Shown here: positions 33,285-44,527 of the stretch, one piece after another
How positions within the stretch are numbered: position 1 is the first letter of the stretch
How the letters are laid out: every line of letters starts with the position of its first letter
The notes under the pieces: generated by a model
Database searches by the model: none
Seen by the model: the letters and a program-made list of their open reading frames with translations, nothing else
What the model was told of the DNA's origin: nothing
Program-made: the position numbers and the translations under genes
Origin: Bipolaris cookei
Lineage: Eukaryota > Ascomycota > Dothideomycetes > Pleosporales > Pleosporaceae
Direction: 5' to 3'
DNA length: 64,000 nucleotides
NCBI GenBank assembly: GCA_002286855.1
Contig: NRSV01000034.1
Coordinates: 1 to 64,000, forward strand

Positions 33285-34247
33285 TTAGCGGTCCAGGAAA
33301 GGGGTCACGTCGCGATCGGCAAAGCGAAGTGCGTCTGATGCTTCTACATCACTATCCATGTCAGCATCTTCGTCTCGCATTTCCTCGAGTGATCGTTTGG
33401 GCTTCGACGATGACGGTGTGGGTGATAGCGAGTCGGGCTGTGGATGGCCGTTGCTCTGGGCATTTCTATGCGGTGTTTGGTATTGCGAGGCGGCGATAGC
33501 ACGTCGTGCTCCGACAATATCCCAATACGACCGTAATATATTTTTGAGTGTATCATCAAAGTTGGAACAGAAGCGTTGTGCTTGACAAATTTGCATGGCT
33601 CTGATGTGGTTGAAGTCGTTTAGTGTTTCCATTAAGTAAGCGGCCACTACTGCTGCTGACTTCTCATTACCAGACTCGCAGAAGACGAGGACTTTGCCAA
33701 GCGTGGCTTCGCCCTTGGTTTGTAAGGTGTGCTGTCGAACTTTTGCCACGTGTGCGTTGATCATCCGTGTCGTCTCGGGGAATTTGGGGGTAAGAGCGTA
33801 AAAGGTAGGGGCCTCGATACTACCTACTTCAAGGCAGACTTCGCTAGCCGCTTGCATTGCGCCCACCAGACTGTTGGGCTGTGCACGAACGGCCAGAGTC
33901 ATTGTGATGCCTTCGCGCTCGAGGAAGGCCTTGTCCTTGGCTGCCATCATGGGTCCAAGATACAGCCAGGGCAAGATCATCTGGGCCTGCCTCCGCCGTT
34001 CATATGCCCATTCGAGCAGTGTGTTCTTGTGTACGATATGCTCAAGGTCCAGCTCTTTCAGAAAGGTCATGTCCAACTCTTCATCGGGGCTGTCGCTTAG
34101 TGCCAGGCCCGGCATATCGGAGACAAGCGTGGGCGGGGGTACAGCAATCCGAGGCGGTGCGGGCAAACGGTAGGTGTACTCGTGTTGGTTGCGCATATGT
34201 ACATTTGGGTGGTCCGACATGGCGGCTTCTTCACGAAAGGTTGCCAT
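33285..34247 (-). CDS. Atypical dual-specificity phosphatase-like protein (CX5K)
   Basis: About 320 residues if translation starts at MATFREEAAM (34247). An in-frame ATG 37 codons upstream exists, but its extension looks unlike the family. The fold is that of a dual-specificity phosphatase: ILPWLYLGPMMAAKDKAFLE is the usual N-terminal strand-helix, and VLVFCESGNEKSAAVVAAYLM is the P-loop followed by helix. The canonical loop is HCX5R[ST]. Here the His is Phe and the invariant Arg is Lys, while the Cys remains. The Arg binds the phosphate, so activity should be weak or absent, as in STYX-type pseudophosphatases that bind phosphoproteins without cutting. The C-terminal tail (from about residue 250) is Ser/Pro-rich then acidic (DEDADMDSDVEASD), probably disordered. 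Confidence 0.75.
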   Translation of the reverse strand: MATFREEAAMSDHPNVHMRNQHEYTYRLPAPPRIAVPPPTLVSDMPGLALSDSPDEELDMTFLKELDLEHIVHKNTLLEWAYERRRQAQMILPWLYLGPMMAAKDKAFLEREGITMTLAVRAQPNSLVGAMQAASEVCLEVGSIEAPTFYALTPKFPETTRMINAHVAKVRQHTLQTKGEATLGKVLVFCESGNEKSAAVVAAYLMETLNDFNHIRAMQICQAQRFCSNFDDTLKNILRSYWDIVGARRAIAASQYQTPHRNAQSNGHPQPDSLSPTPSSSKPKRSLEEMRDEDADMDSDVEASDALRFADRDVTPFLDR

Positions 34248-35932
34248 GATCATATAGATAGTCGTGGTTGAAAGGAGTTCCGGTAGGGCTTGTCGAAGAG
34301 AGAAAAGGACGGTGAGATTTATGCAGACAAGTGGGTCACAGACGCACTTGGTTGTCACAGTCCAGGGCGTGCTTCAGTATGGATGTGTATGTATCGGCCG
34401 AAGTGGGCGCAGGCAGCAGAGAGGCTAAGAGGAGTGGAAGGGGAGTGAGTGGGCGCGATGAGGTGGGGTCTGGGTCTCGCGATGACCACGACGATTAAGT
34501 AGGACAGGTTGCACGAGAAGAAGTCACGGCTCATACAAGAAGTGAGAGACGCCCCATGGCGAACCGAGGCCGAGGTGAACTACGGTACGGTTCGTCGACG
34601 GCGCACGCGTTCACGTTCTGGAATTGCGGGAGGGCTAGCCACAAAAGGCACGCGTGGCATGGCTGACGTAACGGGGCATACAACCTAGCTGTCTGTCACG
34701 AGGTCCGCCAATCATCGCATTGCTCTCGCCAGACCCGTCCTACTTGGCCGTCTTACAATAGCTTGCCAACAGTACCTTGGAACTGTTTTGGGCCAATCCA
34801 GTACCCTATTGGGAATTTGTCAAACCTTTTTCAGATGCAAACGAGGCCGATGGTTGTCTCTGCACACGACACGACTCTATTTTCGTACTGCCTAGGAGTC
34901 TCACCTTCTTGTAGTGTATCACCTTTTGTCACTCTGATCCGATATCTGGTGAGCTGCTGCTGATACGGCTTCTGTATGAGCTGCTACACTTTTTCCAAGC
35001 CGCTTGAGGGTAGTTCGCTGGAGTGCCAAGGCGAAGGTCAATGTATTACAAGGTCGAGTGATATAGGTCAGTAATCTTCATGTCTTTATTTTAAATATGC
35101 TTAATAGATGAATAGCCTGGCTGCCCATGTACACGTGTTTGCTCTTGCTTACAACTTATTAGACAATGATGCATTCGATCCCCCTCCAGGCACCCTGAAT
35201 CAGGCCATAGACCCCACTGAACCCACCGCCGGCAGACTCTGTCGACCGTTTATCACATTTTTGGAGCAGAGGCCGAAAATTGAGCTAATTCTTCTCATTA
35301 TGTGTATCTACCCTGCCTATACGGACGAAAGATTTGCAAATGAATATTTTCTCTGGAATCTAGTTGCACAAGACAAGTAGCTTGCATACCACTGTCCTTA
35401 CGCGCCAAGGAAATACCGCATTACACACCGTACTGTCACAACAAGATAACAAGTTAGAAAATCCGGTGAACAAAATTCGCTGGCAACAACCATCTTATCC
35501 ACGTACCGCAACCCGCCAAGCAAAACACATTCCACTGACACCCGTCCGCTCCACCCGAACACACAACGAGCAATGCGCCCGCACACCCAATCCAACCCTC
35601 GGTCCGACAGACGACCGAACATTACTTGTTTGGGTGGATCAACCAACAAAACTACGTAACCAATAAACCAATAGCCTAACGTTAGCAAAGACTCCGATCT
35701 TCCGGACCTATTGTGGGGGTGAAAAAATACCTACGCAACAATCGTCCTAGTAAATCGCAACTGTCGTCATTGAGCCAAGGCTGCCCATTGCGATTCGGGT
35801 TAAGCAAGGTTGTTTTCTACCTCTTCTTTCATGGCAGATAAAGAGATGGCGGGGGTCGCGCATTTGCTGTTGGGCTTGTTGGAAGAGCAATTCGCTTTCG
35901 CTGCGTGAAAGCGTAGTTCTGCTGTTACAGCC
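34248..35932. other. 1.7-kb divergent intergenic region
   Basis: It lies between the minus-strand phosphatase gene and the plus-strand GH32 gene, so it contains both promoters. Frames at 35108-35380 and 35364-35666 are open for 90-100 codons but show no family likeness or splice support. I see no repeat. Confidence 0.4.
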
Positions 35933-37858
35933 ATGAAGTTTTCATCGTCACGCGATTTGGTGGTGGTGGTGTTGTCCTTTGCGACAGAAGCAACAGGTCG
36001 AATTTTTAGTATTCGTCAGCCTACTACTACGACTATCAACTACAATGCCGCTCCACCGAATCTCTCTACTCTAGCGAATAACTCGCTCTTCGATACTTGG
36101 AGGCCTAGAGCACATGTCCTACCGGCATTTGGCCAGATTGGAGATCCTTGTATGCATTATACGGATCCTGCGACTGGGCTTTTCCACGTGGGATATCTAC
36201 ATCTGGGGGCATCGGGCGCGACGACGAGTGATCTGGTTACGTACAAGGACTTGAATCCTAATTCCGCGCCATTCATCCGTGCAGGCGGGATAAACGACCC
36301 CGTTGCAGTCTTCGACGGGAGTGTGATTGAAAAGGGTGTAAACGGTACGCCTACACTCCTCTACACAAGCGTCAGCTACCTCCCCATCCAATGGACAATC
36401 CGCTACACAGAGGGAAGCGAAACGCAATCACTGGCCTACGCCACGGACGGCGGCAAAAACTTTACAAAAGCCCAATTCGGCCCTGTTATCCCTAGCCCTC
36501 CCTTGGCCGTTAACGTAACGGGATTCAGAGACCCATACGTATTCCAAAGCCCGCAAGTCGATACGCTCCTCGGCAAGAAAAAAGACACATGGTACACCCT
36601 GATATCCGGCGGCGTCCACGGCCTAGGCCCTAGCCTCTTCCTCTACGCCCAGTACGACGACTCCGACTCCGCCTTATTCCAAACATGGGAGTACCTAGGC
36701 GAATACTGGCACGAGTCCGCCAATACAACCTGGACTGAATCCAACTGGGCCGGCCGCTGGGGCTTCAACTTCGAAGTCGCAAACTTTTTTTCCTTGGACG
36801 AACACGGCGCGAATCCCTCCACCGGCGAAACTTTCTTAACCGTAGGCGCAGAATGGAGCTACGCACCCATTGTGCCCCAAGTGTCCGACGAAAGAGACAT
36901 GCTCTGGGTAGCTGGCATCCAATCCCTCGTCAACGGCAAACTAACTTTTGAGCCTACAATGGCAGGGAGATTAGATGCAGGCCGCTCCGCCTACGCAGCA
37001 GCCGGCAAGCTTCTCTCCGCAGACTCGCAGCCCAGTTGGGCGAGCGGCGCCCCAGACCGTGCAATCACGTATCTCTGGCTCACGGGCGATCTCTACGGTA
37101 CATCCGCCTTCCCCACTGCGCAGCAAAATTGGACAGGCTCCTTATTGCTTCCGCGCGAGCTATCGCGCTGCTACATCGACGTGCTTGATACACCGCTTGC
37201 CCGAGAAACCGGGGCGTGGAGGATCGAGCGGGGGAGTGGAGAGGGGACGCTGCGACTTGCAACGTTGTGCCAGAAGATCGCACGGGAAGTTACCATTGCA
37301 TTTAAGGAGAAGGCGACGAATGTTATTACGTTGTCTGCCGGCTCGGTGTCTACGGGCGAGCAATGCAAACTGCCCCACACTCCCAAGGAGAATCACTACA
37401 TGCTTACTGCCTCCCTGACCTTTCCCGCGCGCACACCGGGTTTGAAGGCGGGACTTACGATCCTCTCGGGCGCTCATGAGACGACTCGTGTTGTGTACGA
37501 CATCGGCTCCGAGCGGCTCAGTGTGGAACGTAGGAGTTCGTCTGCGGTGGCGAATACGACGCAAGGCATACCTACGTACGATGAGGAGGGTTTGTTCCGG
37601 CTGTTCGATCTTCCCAGTCACGCCAATGCTTCGCGGATTGAGACGCTGAATCTGACGATTGTGGTGGATGGTGGTGTGGTGGAGGTGCATGCGAATGATC
37701 GGTTTGCGCTGAGTACGTGGGTGAGACCGTGGTATGCGGATAGTAAGGGCATTGGGGTTTTCGTCGAGGGAGAGGGAGATGAGGAAGTACAGGTGGCCGA
37801 GATGAAGGTTTATGAGGGGTTAGTGGATGCGTGGCCGAAGAGAAATAAGGCGATTTAG
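35933..37858 (+). CDS. Secreted glycoside hydrolase family 32 (fructosidase-like)
   Basis: 641 residues, no intron. The N-terminus (MKFSSSRDLVVVVLSFATEATG) looks like a signal peptide. The five-bladed propeller shows the GH32 signatures in fungal variant form: RPRAHVLPAFGQIGDPCMHY (the Asp of GDP corresponds to the nucleophile of NDPNG), TGFRDPYVF (the RDP transition-state stabiliser) and WGFNFEVANFF (the Glu of the EC-type motif, here without the Cys). The C-terminal beta-sandwich (from about residue 490) ends with VQVAEMKVYEGL. Family enzymes hydrolyse sucrose, inulin or levan outside the cell. The substrate cannot be told from sequence by eye. Many N-x-S/T sites fit secretion. It sits between the phosphatase gene and the cullin gene with no functional link apparent. 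Confidence 0.85.
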   Translation: MKFSSSRDLVVVVLSFATEATGRIFSIRQPTTTTINYNAAPPNLSTLANNSLFDTWRPRAHVLPAFGQIGDPCMHYTDPATGLFHVGYLHLGASGATTSDLVTYKDLNPNSAPFIRAGGINDPVAVFDGSVIEKGVNGTPTLLYTSVSYLPIQWTIRYTEGSETQSLAYATDGGKNFTKAQFGPVIPSPPLAVNVTGFRDPYVFQSPQVDTLLGKKKDTWYTLISGGVHGLGPSLFLYAQYDDSDSALFQTWEYLGEYWHESANTTWTESNWAGRWGFNFEVANFFSLDEHGANPSTGETFLTVGAEWSYAPIVPQVSDERDMLWVAGIQSLVNGKLTFEPTMAGRLDAGRSAYAAAGKLLSADSQPSWASGAPDRAITYLWLTGDLYGTSAFPTAQQNWTGSLLLPRELSRCYIDVLDTPLARETGAWRIERGSGEGTLRLATLCQKIAREVTIAFKEKATNVITLSAGSVSTGEQCKLPHTPKENHYMLTASLTFPARTPGLKAGLTILSGAHETTRVVYDIGSERLSVERRSSSAVANTTQGIPTYDEEGLFRLFDLPSHANASRIETLNLTIVVDGGVVEVHANDRFALSTWVRPWYADSKGIGVFVEGEGDEEVQVAEMKVYEGLVDAWPKRNKAI

Positions 37859-38219
37859 GAAGAGAGCTAGGAGGAATGGGGAGCCAGGAAGTAATATCTA
37901 AGTGTTTGTTTTTGAGATAGAAATAACAACACGCATGCGTAATGATGAGCCTAGACTTCACATCTAAAAAGGCACACCGACAAGACGTAAACAATGATGC
38001 TCATAGCCGTAAATCCACATCTATGACCCTATATCCCCCAATAGGTAGAATCCCCCACCCACCCATTGCTGCTTGCCTTTACAAAAAAACGCCAAAATGA
38101 TAAAACATCATAGAAAACGCAATGATGTTGAATGGACACCCAACCCATGAAAATGGAGCCGCATAACTCATTACTCAAGAATGCCTGCCATGCTTCCTTT
38201 AAGCGTTTCAGAAACTACT

Positions 38220-40844
38220 TTATGCCAGGTAACCGAGCTCATCGCCCTCCAGACGCTCCAGGTACTCCTTCTCCAACAAAATATCTATACACTTTTTAAT
38301 GTCAGGAACGCGAGGCATGAAGCGATTCTTGATTTGCTGAATCGTCTCAGATACGAGTTGCTGGTGCTTCATCTTCTTTCGCGACTTCATGATACGCACA
38401 ATGGCCGACTATGGCAATGTTAGTGCGATGTTCAATGTGAGAACGTATCAAGTGAGTACATACCTGAATAAGTAGTTTGCGGTCCTCCTCAATTGTCTTG
38501 TGCGTGTCCTCTGCTTCGGCCTTTTGTTCAGACTTGATACCAATGTTCAAGTTCATCTTCACCTTCTTGGTCTTGAAGCCAGTGTTGAGCTTGTAGACGG
38601 TACCAGACTCGTGCTTGGCATTCTCGGGCTGAGTAAGAAGAACCTTGGCCTTGATGAAAACTCCCAAACTGGGGTCAAGAGTTTCCTTGTTCAGCTTGGT
38701 CGACTCAGCAATTTCATCGTACGTAACAGTGTCGCTGTCGTTGAACAGCAACATGATTGCCATTTGGTACGTTGAGACCTGGAAGGTTGGCGAAGTCTTC
38801 AAGTTTGCAACCTTGCAGTAGTTGGCCTTGACTTCTCCCTTGCACAGCTGCCATAACCATGTCAACTTGCGGCCCTGGTGCTTGTGGTTGTAGAAGCGGG
38901 AGAAGCGGTCATAAGTCTGAACAATGAGTTGAGGTGGAGTAAATGGTGTGGTGGGTGGGTTCAGCGGCCAGAAACCAGTGCCAAGAATGTGGTACGATGC
39001 GTCGACGTTGGTCTTAATATCCGCCTCGTCCAGGTTATTAGCCTGCCACTCTTTGAAAGCAGTGTTCAAATCCTTGGAAATCTGCATATCCTGGAACATG
39101 CGCTGTAGCTTGTTGGTGTATTCGAAACCACAAGCCTCCTTCAACTTGGAAATCATGCTGGTCTCGGCATCGTCGGATGCGGATGTCGTCTGGACCAGAC
39201 GCTTGGCCAGCATGCGCGAGTAGAACTTCTGAAACACATCCTTATCCTCAATGTACTTGAAGACAGTCATGATCTGTGTGAGGAGCTTCTCCATATCGTC
39301 CTCTTCGCTCATCTTGGTGTTGGAGCGCTTCAGCAGTGTATCGGTATACTTGGCGAGAAGCTCAGGTGATTTGTTGGAACCCGACTTGCAGATCTTGTTT
39401 CGATTCACGAACTCACGGCAAGCATTGTCCAGCGATCGTACAAACTCAGACTCTCCATTAAAAGCCTTGTTGACGAGCGCTTGGTATTGAGTGTGAACCT
39501 CAAGGAGTGCCTCGACATAGACCTTGGGCTCAATATTTTCGCCATCCTGCGCAATCTTGTCAACGGCAGCCAAGCCAGCCTTGCGGACATGGTTCTCGAA
39601 TCGCAGACGCAGAGGATCAAGGCCCTCGGGAACACGGGCAAGCAGTTTGTACATCCGGCCAAGGTCCTCTTCCTTGTCATGATCGAGGAGAATTTGAAAT
39701 TCTTCGCGGAGGGCTTGGGAGTGGTTGGTGATGAGCGATTGTTCACATGTTCGCATCAACGGAGACATTATCTCGTTGAGCAGGTACAGGGGAACACGCT
39801 CCTTCTCTTCTTCCAGGCGAATCTCTGCCTTCTTCATGTATTCTACCACGCTGTTCTCTGCAAGGAACTGCTTTGACTCATTGTCGTAGTATTCTGCTGT
39901 GGCCTGTAGGAAAGGCTTCTCAAAGTACTCCTTGTAAACGTCCAACGTTGACTTGGAACTGTCCGCCTCGTCCAAACCCAACGAAACGAAGGAATCTACG
40001 ACCGACTTGATTTGCGACTGTTCGATAGTCTCACCGTTTCGCTGCTTCTCGACAAGCTTGAGCACCGACCGCATGACACTCTCTTGACTGCCAGTGAACA
40101 TATCTTCCTTCCAGCGCACCAAATGCAGTGTGTAGATGTCATAGATGTTCTTCTTGCCTTCGTCCATCTCGCGCTTCACCCAATGGCGGTTCAAGTAACG
40201 GAATAGATGGTTATTGTATTGTCCGGCGGTCGTGTACCGATTCCACTCTTTAATGTAAAAATGGAGGAGCGCTTCGTCAACATGCTGCCGTGACGCTGCC
40301 TGTACTTGTGCAAGATGTGCCTTGAGATATTCAATCAGGTGCTGGTAGAGGTCCTCTCCGAGCAGATGGGCTCCTCCGCGATTGTTAGCGGCGTGGAATG
40401 AAGAGCCTGCCACAGCCTTCTGTGCGGTACAAAAGTTGTGGATCGCCGTGTAGAGTCCCATGTATGTCTTCATATCGACGCCCTCGCGTAGGTTGGTCAT
40501 GATCTTGTCAACGCCGGCTTCGAGATATTTCCACCTATGAATCATTAGCAAATGGACCCAATCCAACTATGACGTAAATGTTGAGATAGAAGGAATGATT
40601 ATTGCTTCGGATACCACTCTCCATCTATTCTCATAAAGGTGAATCGTGTGGTTTGAGGGTTGAACTTAATGTATTTAGACTATTCGTGAGTGGTCTTGCT
40701 GCAGAATATCCGGGCTTCACTGCGGCGTCTTGCACAGGTATGTGGAAAGGCACAAGGAACGCATCAAGTATGTAAAGTATGTAAAGGTACGTACGTAGCG
40801 TTGACATCGTCCTTTGCAGGGACGGGCGGCATAGAAGAGGCCAT
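38220..40844 (-). CDS. cul1: Cullin-1 (SCF ubiquitin ligase scaffold)
   Basis: Three exons give 769 residues: 40844-40795 (MASSMPPVPAKDDVNAT), 40534-38464 and 38408-38220. Introns are 260 and 55 bp, and all phases agree. The N-terminal repeats (WKYLEAGVDKIM, YMGLYTAIHNFCT) bind Skp1/F-box adaptors. The cullin-homology region (YKDIEDKDVFQKFYSRMLAKRL-type, here KYIEDKDVFQKFYSRMLAKR) binds Rbx1. The C-terminal winged helix has the Nedd8 site in IVRIMKSRKKMKH and the usual ending LEKEYLERLEGDELGYLA. The protein scaffolds SCF ligases, pairing F-box proteins with E2 enzymes in nucleus and cytosol. Length, motifs and C-terminus are all normal, so this is an intact housekeeping gene. Confidence 0.95.
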
Positions 40845-41960
40845 ATTGGAGTGTAACGTCGCGTGCTCTGGGGCACTCGTCGGGGGCGACTTGCGCGTGA
40901 GGAGCTTCTTGGGGACCGGGGCCGCTGTGTCGCAGACAAGCGTATTACGAAACAAACAGCCGCATACGTGGAGATGTTTACAACTCTTGGTGGAGTGAAG
41001 GCGGCTGCGAGAGTAAAGGTAGTTGTGTGCGGAGAGGGCGGAGTGGAGGGGGATGATGGGCGGCCGGTGGGGAGTCCAAGAGATATCGAGCGCTCGGCTT
41101 CCGTCTTCAGTGGAGTGTATGCACTTCCCGTCGACACAAAGTGAAGAGAAGGGAGAAAGGTGCAAGACGAATGTGCCAGAAGGGAGTAGGAGGCGGCGAC
41201 GTTATGAGAGTCACTTCAGCGAGCTTGAGTTGTTCAGGCAGCACCGAGCTAGGCTGGGAGGCTTGGCACCCGCAAGGGTCCCGCTCACGTAGCCTCGCTG
41301 CACACCGAGACCCGCCTTCATTCAGTCCAAAGCCACAGGGATTTTGTACCCGGGAAGACTGATGGACCGCCTTTGGGCAACAGATATTCTCGCGCCTACT
41401 CGTGCATATGCAGGGTAGTCGCGAGGGAGTGTCATTGGAGAAATGCTGTTGGCTGACCAATCTAGCTCAGTACAGTGTTGTCCAAGTACCCTTACTATCA
41501 ATAGAGCATAGGATAGATGCTGTCAATATCGGTGTCAGAAGCTGCACCGTATTGGAACTTGTGACTGGGAATTTGAGAGATGCTATTGACACTTCTTTTA
41601 TTCTTGTTTTCGGTGACAGATGGAGCAATTCATGCGGGTGGCGAATCTCGGAGATGCTAAACGTTTTTCAAAAGTCGATAGACCCCAATGGCCATTGTTG
41701 GGTATTTTGAATTGAACGATTTACAGTGAATCTTGTAGGGATGCGGAATCAGTCATTCGCACTCAAGCATCCCATTCATCAATTCTATTCCCTGTCCGAT
41801 GACGTATTTTGGCGATCATAAATTTGTATCATCTCCAGGGTACACCCCTCAATCCCAATCCCATATTACTTTCCTAATCTAATAATAACCCTTCGAGGAT
41901 CTTACACAGATTTAAGAATAAACCGAGTATACCTTTTAAGAAAAGAAAGCAAAGAAAAAA
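40845..41960. other. Divergent promoter region of cullin and cupin genes
   Basis: 1.1 kb with promoters for both neighbours. Several open frames of 80-115 codons overlap on both strands in the GC-rich part (40860-41460) but none shows conserved motifs. The last 100 bp before the cupin start are A-rich (AAAGAAAAAAATG). Confidence 0.4.
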
Positions 41961-42542
41961 ATGCCGTCTTTACACCTCACGCCACTACCTGCCCTGCGCA
42001 TAAGCGCACACTACATTCCCTCTCATGCTCTGATTCCAAACACCACACCACACGGCCACCCACTCATAGTATACCACTCGGCTTTTCCTCAGTCAACTTC
42101 TCCTTCGGCCCCAGAAGCCCATGTCCCCCGCAACGGTCTTTCCCCACAGTGGCGCTACACAATGTACTCGACGACACACTACCACTCGACAACGCATGAG
42201 TTTCTGTGTATCTTTTCTGGGCGTGCACGGTTACTTTTCGGGGGAGAATCTAATCCTGGCAAGGTAGAAGCCGAAGTAAGCGCAGGAGATGCTGTGCTTG
42301 TGCCGGCTGGGGTTGGACATCGGTTGGTGGAGGATGTAGACGGGGGGTTCACCATGGTGGGGAGTTATCCAAAGGGGTATAGCTGGGATATGTGCTATGG
42401 AAAAGAGGGCGAGGAAAGCAAAGCAGAAGCGGTGGGCCGTGTAGAATGGTTGAAGAAAGATCCACTGTATGGGGACGATGGACCGGCTGTTTGGGAGAAG
42501 GAAAAATTGGACCAGTTTCGTGGAGACAAAAGCGAGTTGTGA
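41961..42542 (+). CDS. Cupin-domain protein (YjlB-like)
   Basis: 193 residues, single exon. The first cupin motif appears as HYHSTTHEFLCIFSGRARLLFGG and the second as GDAVLVPAGVGHRLVED, giving the usual two His plus Glu plus His metal set. Length and the W-x-K-x-DPL-x-G tail (VEWLKKDPLYGDDGP) resemble the small cupins annotated YjlB in bacteria and fungi. The reaction is not known. A metal-dependent small-molecule enzyme or binding protein is likely. It is convergent with the next gene, with 231 bp between stops. Confidence 0.8.
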   Translation: MPSLHLTPLPALRISAHYIPSHALIPNTTPHGHPLIVYHSAFPQSTSPSAPEAHVPRNGLSPQWRYTMYSTTHYHSTTHEFLCIFSGRARLLFGGESNPGKVEAEVSAGDAVLVPAGVGHRLVEDVDGGFTMVGSYPKGYSWDMCYGKEGEESKAEAVGRVEWLKKDPLYGDDGPAVWEKEKLDQFRGDKSEL

Positions 42543-42773
42543 TGGAGATATCTGGGTAAGCCTAAGGGACTGAGCTGGTGTATCATCCCAGAGGCACAGG
42601 CTCGTAACGACCGTTTTTTTGTATTTCTTTCCCAGGGCATCTACTCGTACAGATGTGGTGATCCTTCTATGTGTGGTATAGTACATCAAAAATCCTCCCA
42701 ACGCCCAGCGCGATATGTTACATGTTTCATTTCGTGGAAATTTTACATCATCTTCGTTCAAGCATCTTCAAAA

Positions 42774-43757
42774 TTAGTGGGCCTTGTTCATACCAGTCTT
42801 GGTATCTTCAGCGACATCTTCGGCCTTTTCGTGGATCTTTTCGAGAATTTCCTTGGGCAGGGCATCCTTGGCTCGAGTGCCATTGCTGCCAGCAGCCTTT
42901 TCCTGCTCGAGCTTCTCCTCCATGCGCTCTTCCTTTGACTTGATGGCTTTTTCTACCTGGCTGACTGCCCGCTCAATCTCGACCTCCATGTCCGGCAGAT
43001 TGAACTGCTCAGCAATGAGCTTGCCGTTCCAGCGCTGCAGGACCATGACGTCTTCGGTCTCGTTGTTGGTCTGCTGGTGGACCACGGTGGCGACTTGTTG
43101 GGCCTGCTGCGGGGTTGGACGGGGTGCGGCGCGGGAAAGGGCACGGGTGGGGTACATGAGTCCAGCGGTGTAGAGTTCGTCCAGGGTCCATGACGGATTA
43201 GGTTTGGGGAGGTTGTGCTTGAGAAGGAACTCGAGGTGTCGTGCGCCGCCGAGGGCTTTCCAATGCGACCAGGCCCTGTAGAGGACGTAGAAAAAGGGCA
43301 GATTGGGAATAACGGGGACGAGCATGAAGGGGGCAGTGAAGGGCATGATGACGACGCTCCAGATGAGTTTGGTGCGATGCATGTTCTGCCTCTCCTTGGC
43401 CAGCTTCTCAAGTAGGCTGGGGACCCTCTCCTGGGGCAGATATTTTCCTGGGAAGAGGACTTCGTATTTTGCCTTGCCGTCGAGGATTTCCTGCCTCCGC
43501 TTTGCAGTAAGGGCGGGGATGGTCTTGAGGCCCCATTCTTCGTAAGGGATGCGCGTCAATGCCTGGTTGCCGTAAAAGGTCACTTTGCGCTTCCAGTCCC
43601 ACACGGCTTTTTGATCCTTTTCCCAAGCCACCCACGTCTCGCTCGCCTTGAGCGTGATTTTGTCATAGAGGGAGCGATCCTTTGGGGCCTTTTCGTGCAG
43701 CTTCTCGCAATAGATGAGGGAGCGACGGGTAGAGATGGGCAGCAGGAAGAGACGCAT
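42774..43757 (-). CDS. Mitochondrial K+/H+ exchange-related protein (Mit_KHE1 family)
   Basis: 327 residues, intronless. It matches the fungal Mit_KHE1 type by its start MRLFLLPISTRRSLIYC, the RYxxP-like central region (LLEKLAKERQNMHRTKLIWSVV), and two adjacent hydrophobic segments (about residues 128-160, VVIMPFTAPFMLVPVIPNLPFF) followed by YRAWSHWKALGG. The yeast relatives sit in the mitochondrial inner membrane and are needed for K+/H+ exchange and volume control, possibly as a subunit rather than the exchanger itself. The C-terminus is a long charged helix (VEIERAVSQVEKAIKSKEER...). Confidence 0.8.
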   Translation of the reverse strand: MRLFLLPISTRRSLIYCEKLHEKAPKDRSLYDKITLKASETWVAWEKDQKAVWDWKRKVTFYGNQALTRIPYEEWGLKTIPALTAKRRQEILDGKAKYEVLFPGKYLPQERVPSLLEKLAKERQNMHRTKLIWSVVIMPFTAPFMLVPVIPNLPFFYVLYRAWSHWKALGGARHLEFLLKHNLPKPNPSWTLDELYTAGLMYPTRALSRAAPRPTPQQAQQVATVVHQQTNNETEDVMVLQRWNGKLIAEQFNLPDMEVEIERAVSQVEKAIKSKEERMEEKLEQEKAAGSNGTRAKDALPKEILEKIHEKAEDVAEDTKTGMNKAH

Positions 43758-44527
43758 CGTGGGAGGGGTTTTGGTGGTGGGTGCGGGGGGCTGGGGGTGT
43801 TGGCGCAGAGGGTGGGCTGATTAGGTAAGCGGAGGTAGTGTGTAAGCAGACGTACTACTACGTCAGTATGTAAAGATGCAAATAGTAGTATGCAGCATGT
43901 ATGTCAGCGCACAATGGCGCAGATGCAGGTGAGCCTACGTCAGGTTATTAAAACCTGTGACCACCATGGCCCAGCCAGCGCACTGTGGCGACAAAGCAGC
44001 CCTGTGGCTGTGCAGAGCAGGCTGTGCGTGCTAGAGCAGAGTACTAGAGAGAGAAAAAAACAAGTCCAGTAGGTGTATATACAAGCCAAGTGAATTATGG
44101 GTACTTTTTCAAGGCTACAGGCGGGTGGGTGGCAAGCTGAGGATCGGCCGACAAGCAATCTCCCAGGCGCAGCCAACCTTTGGCCTTTGGGCGAACGGGC
44201 CTCACAACGCTCCACCACCCACACTTTGACGGCACCGCTCCAACGCTCAACACACAGCACCCGCGCCGCTTGGCCTGTCTGACCTGTCTGCGCTGTCTGC
44301 TGCGCCCGCCCGCCTCGCCAGACCGCCGCCCTGCCGGACGATGCTGTGTGCGCGTCTTGTTTACTTTGCTCCCACCTAACTGCTCCTCAGCCGCGCTGCG
44401 TTGGCGCCAAGCTTCCAACCACCCCCTTCGAATCTTGCTCGGGCGCAACATCTGACATCAGGGACGGGCGTCTTGTTCAAAGGAATCGCTGGTGCGACGA
44501 GGACGCCCCTCACATCCTCCGACAAGC
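43758..44527. promoter_or_regulatory. Divergent promoter between Mit_KHE1 and Srf1-like genes
   Basis: 770 bp. The half near the Srf1-like gene is GC-rich with C/T tracts, as often near fungal transcription starts. I see no repeat and no supported ORF. Confidence 0.4.
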
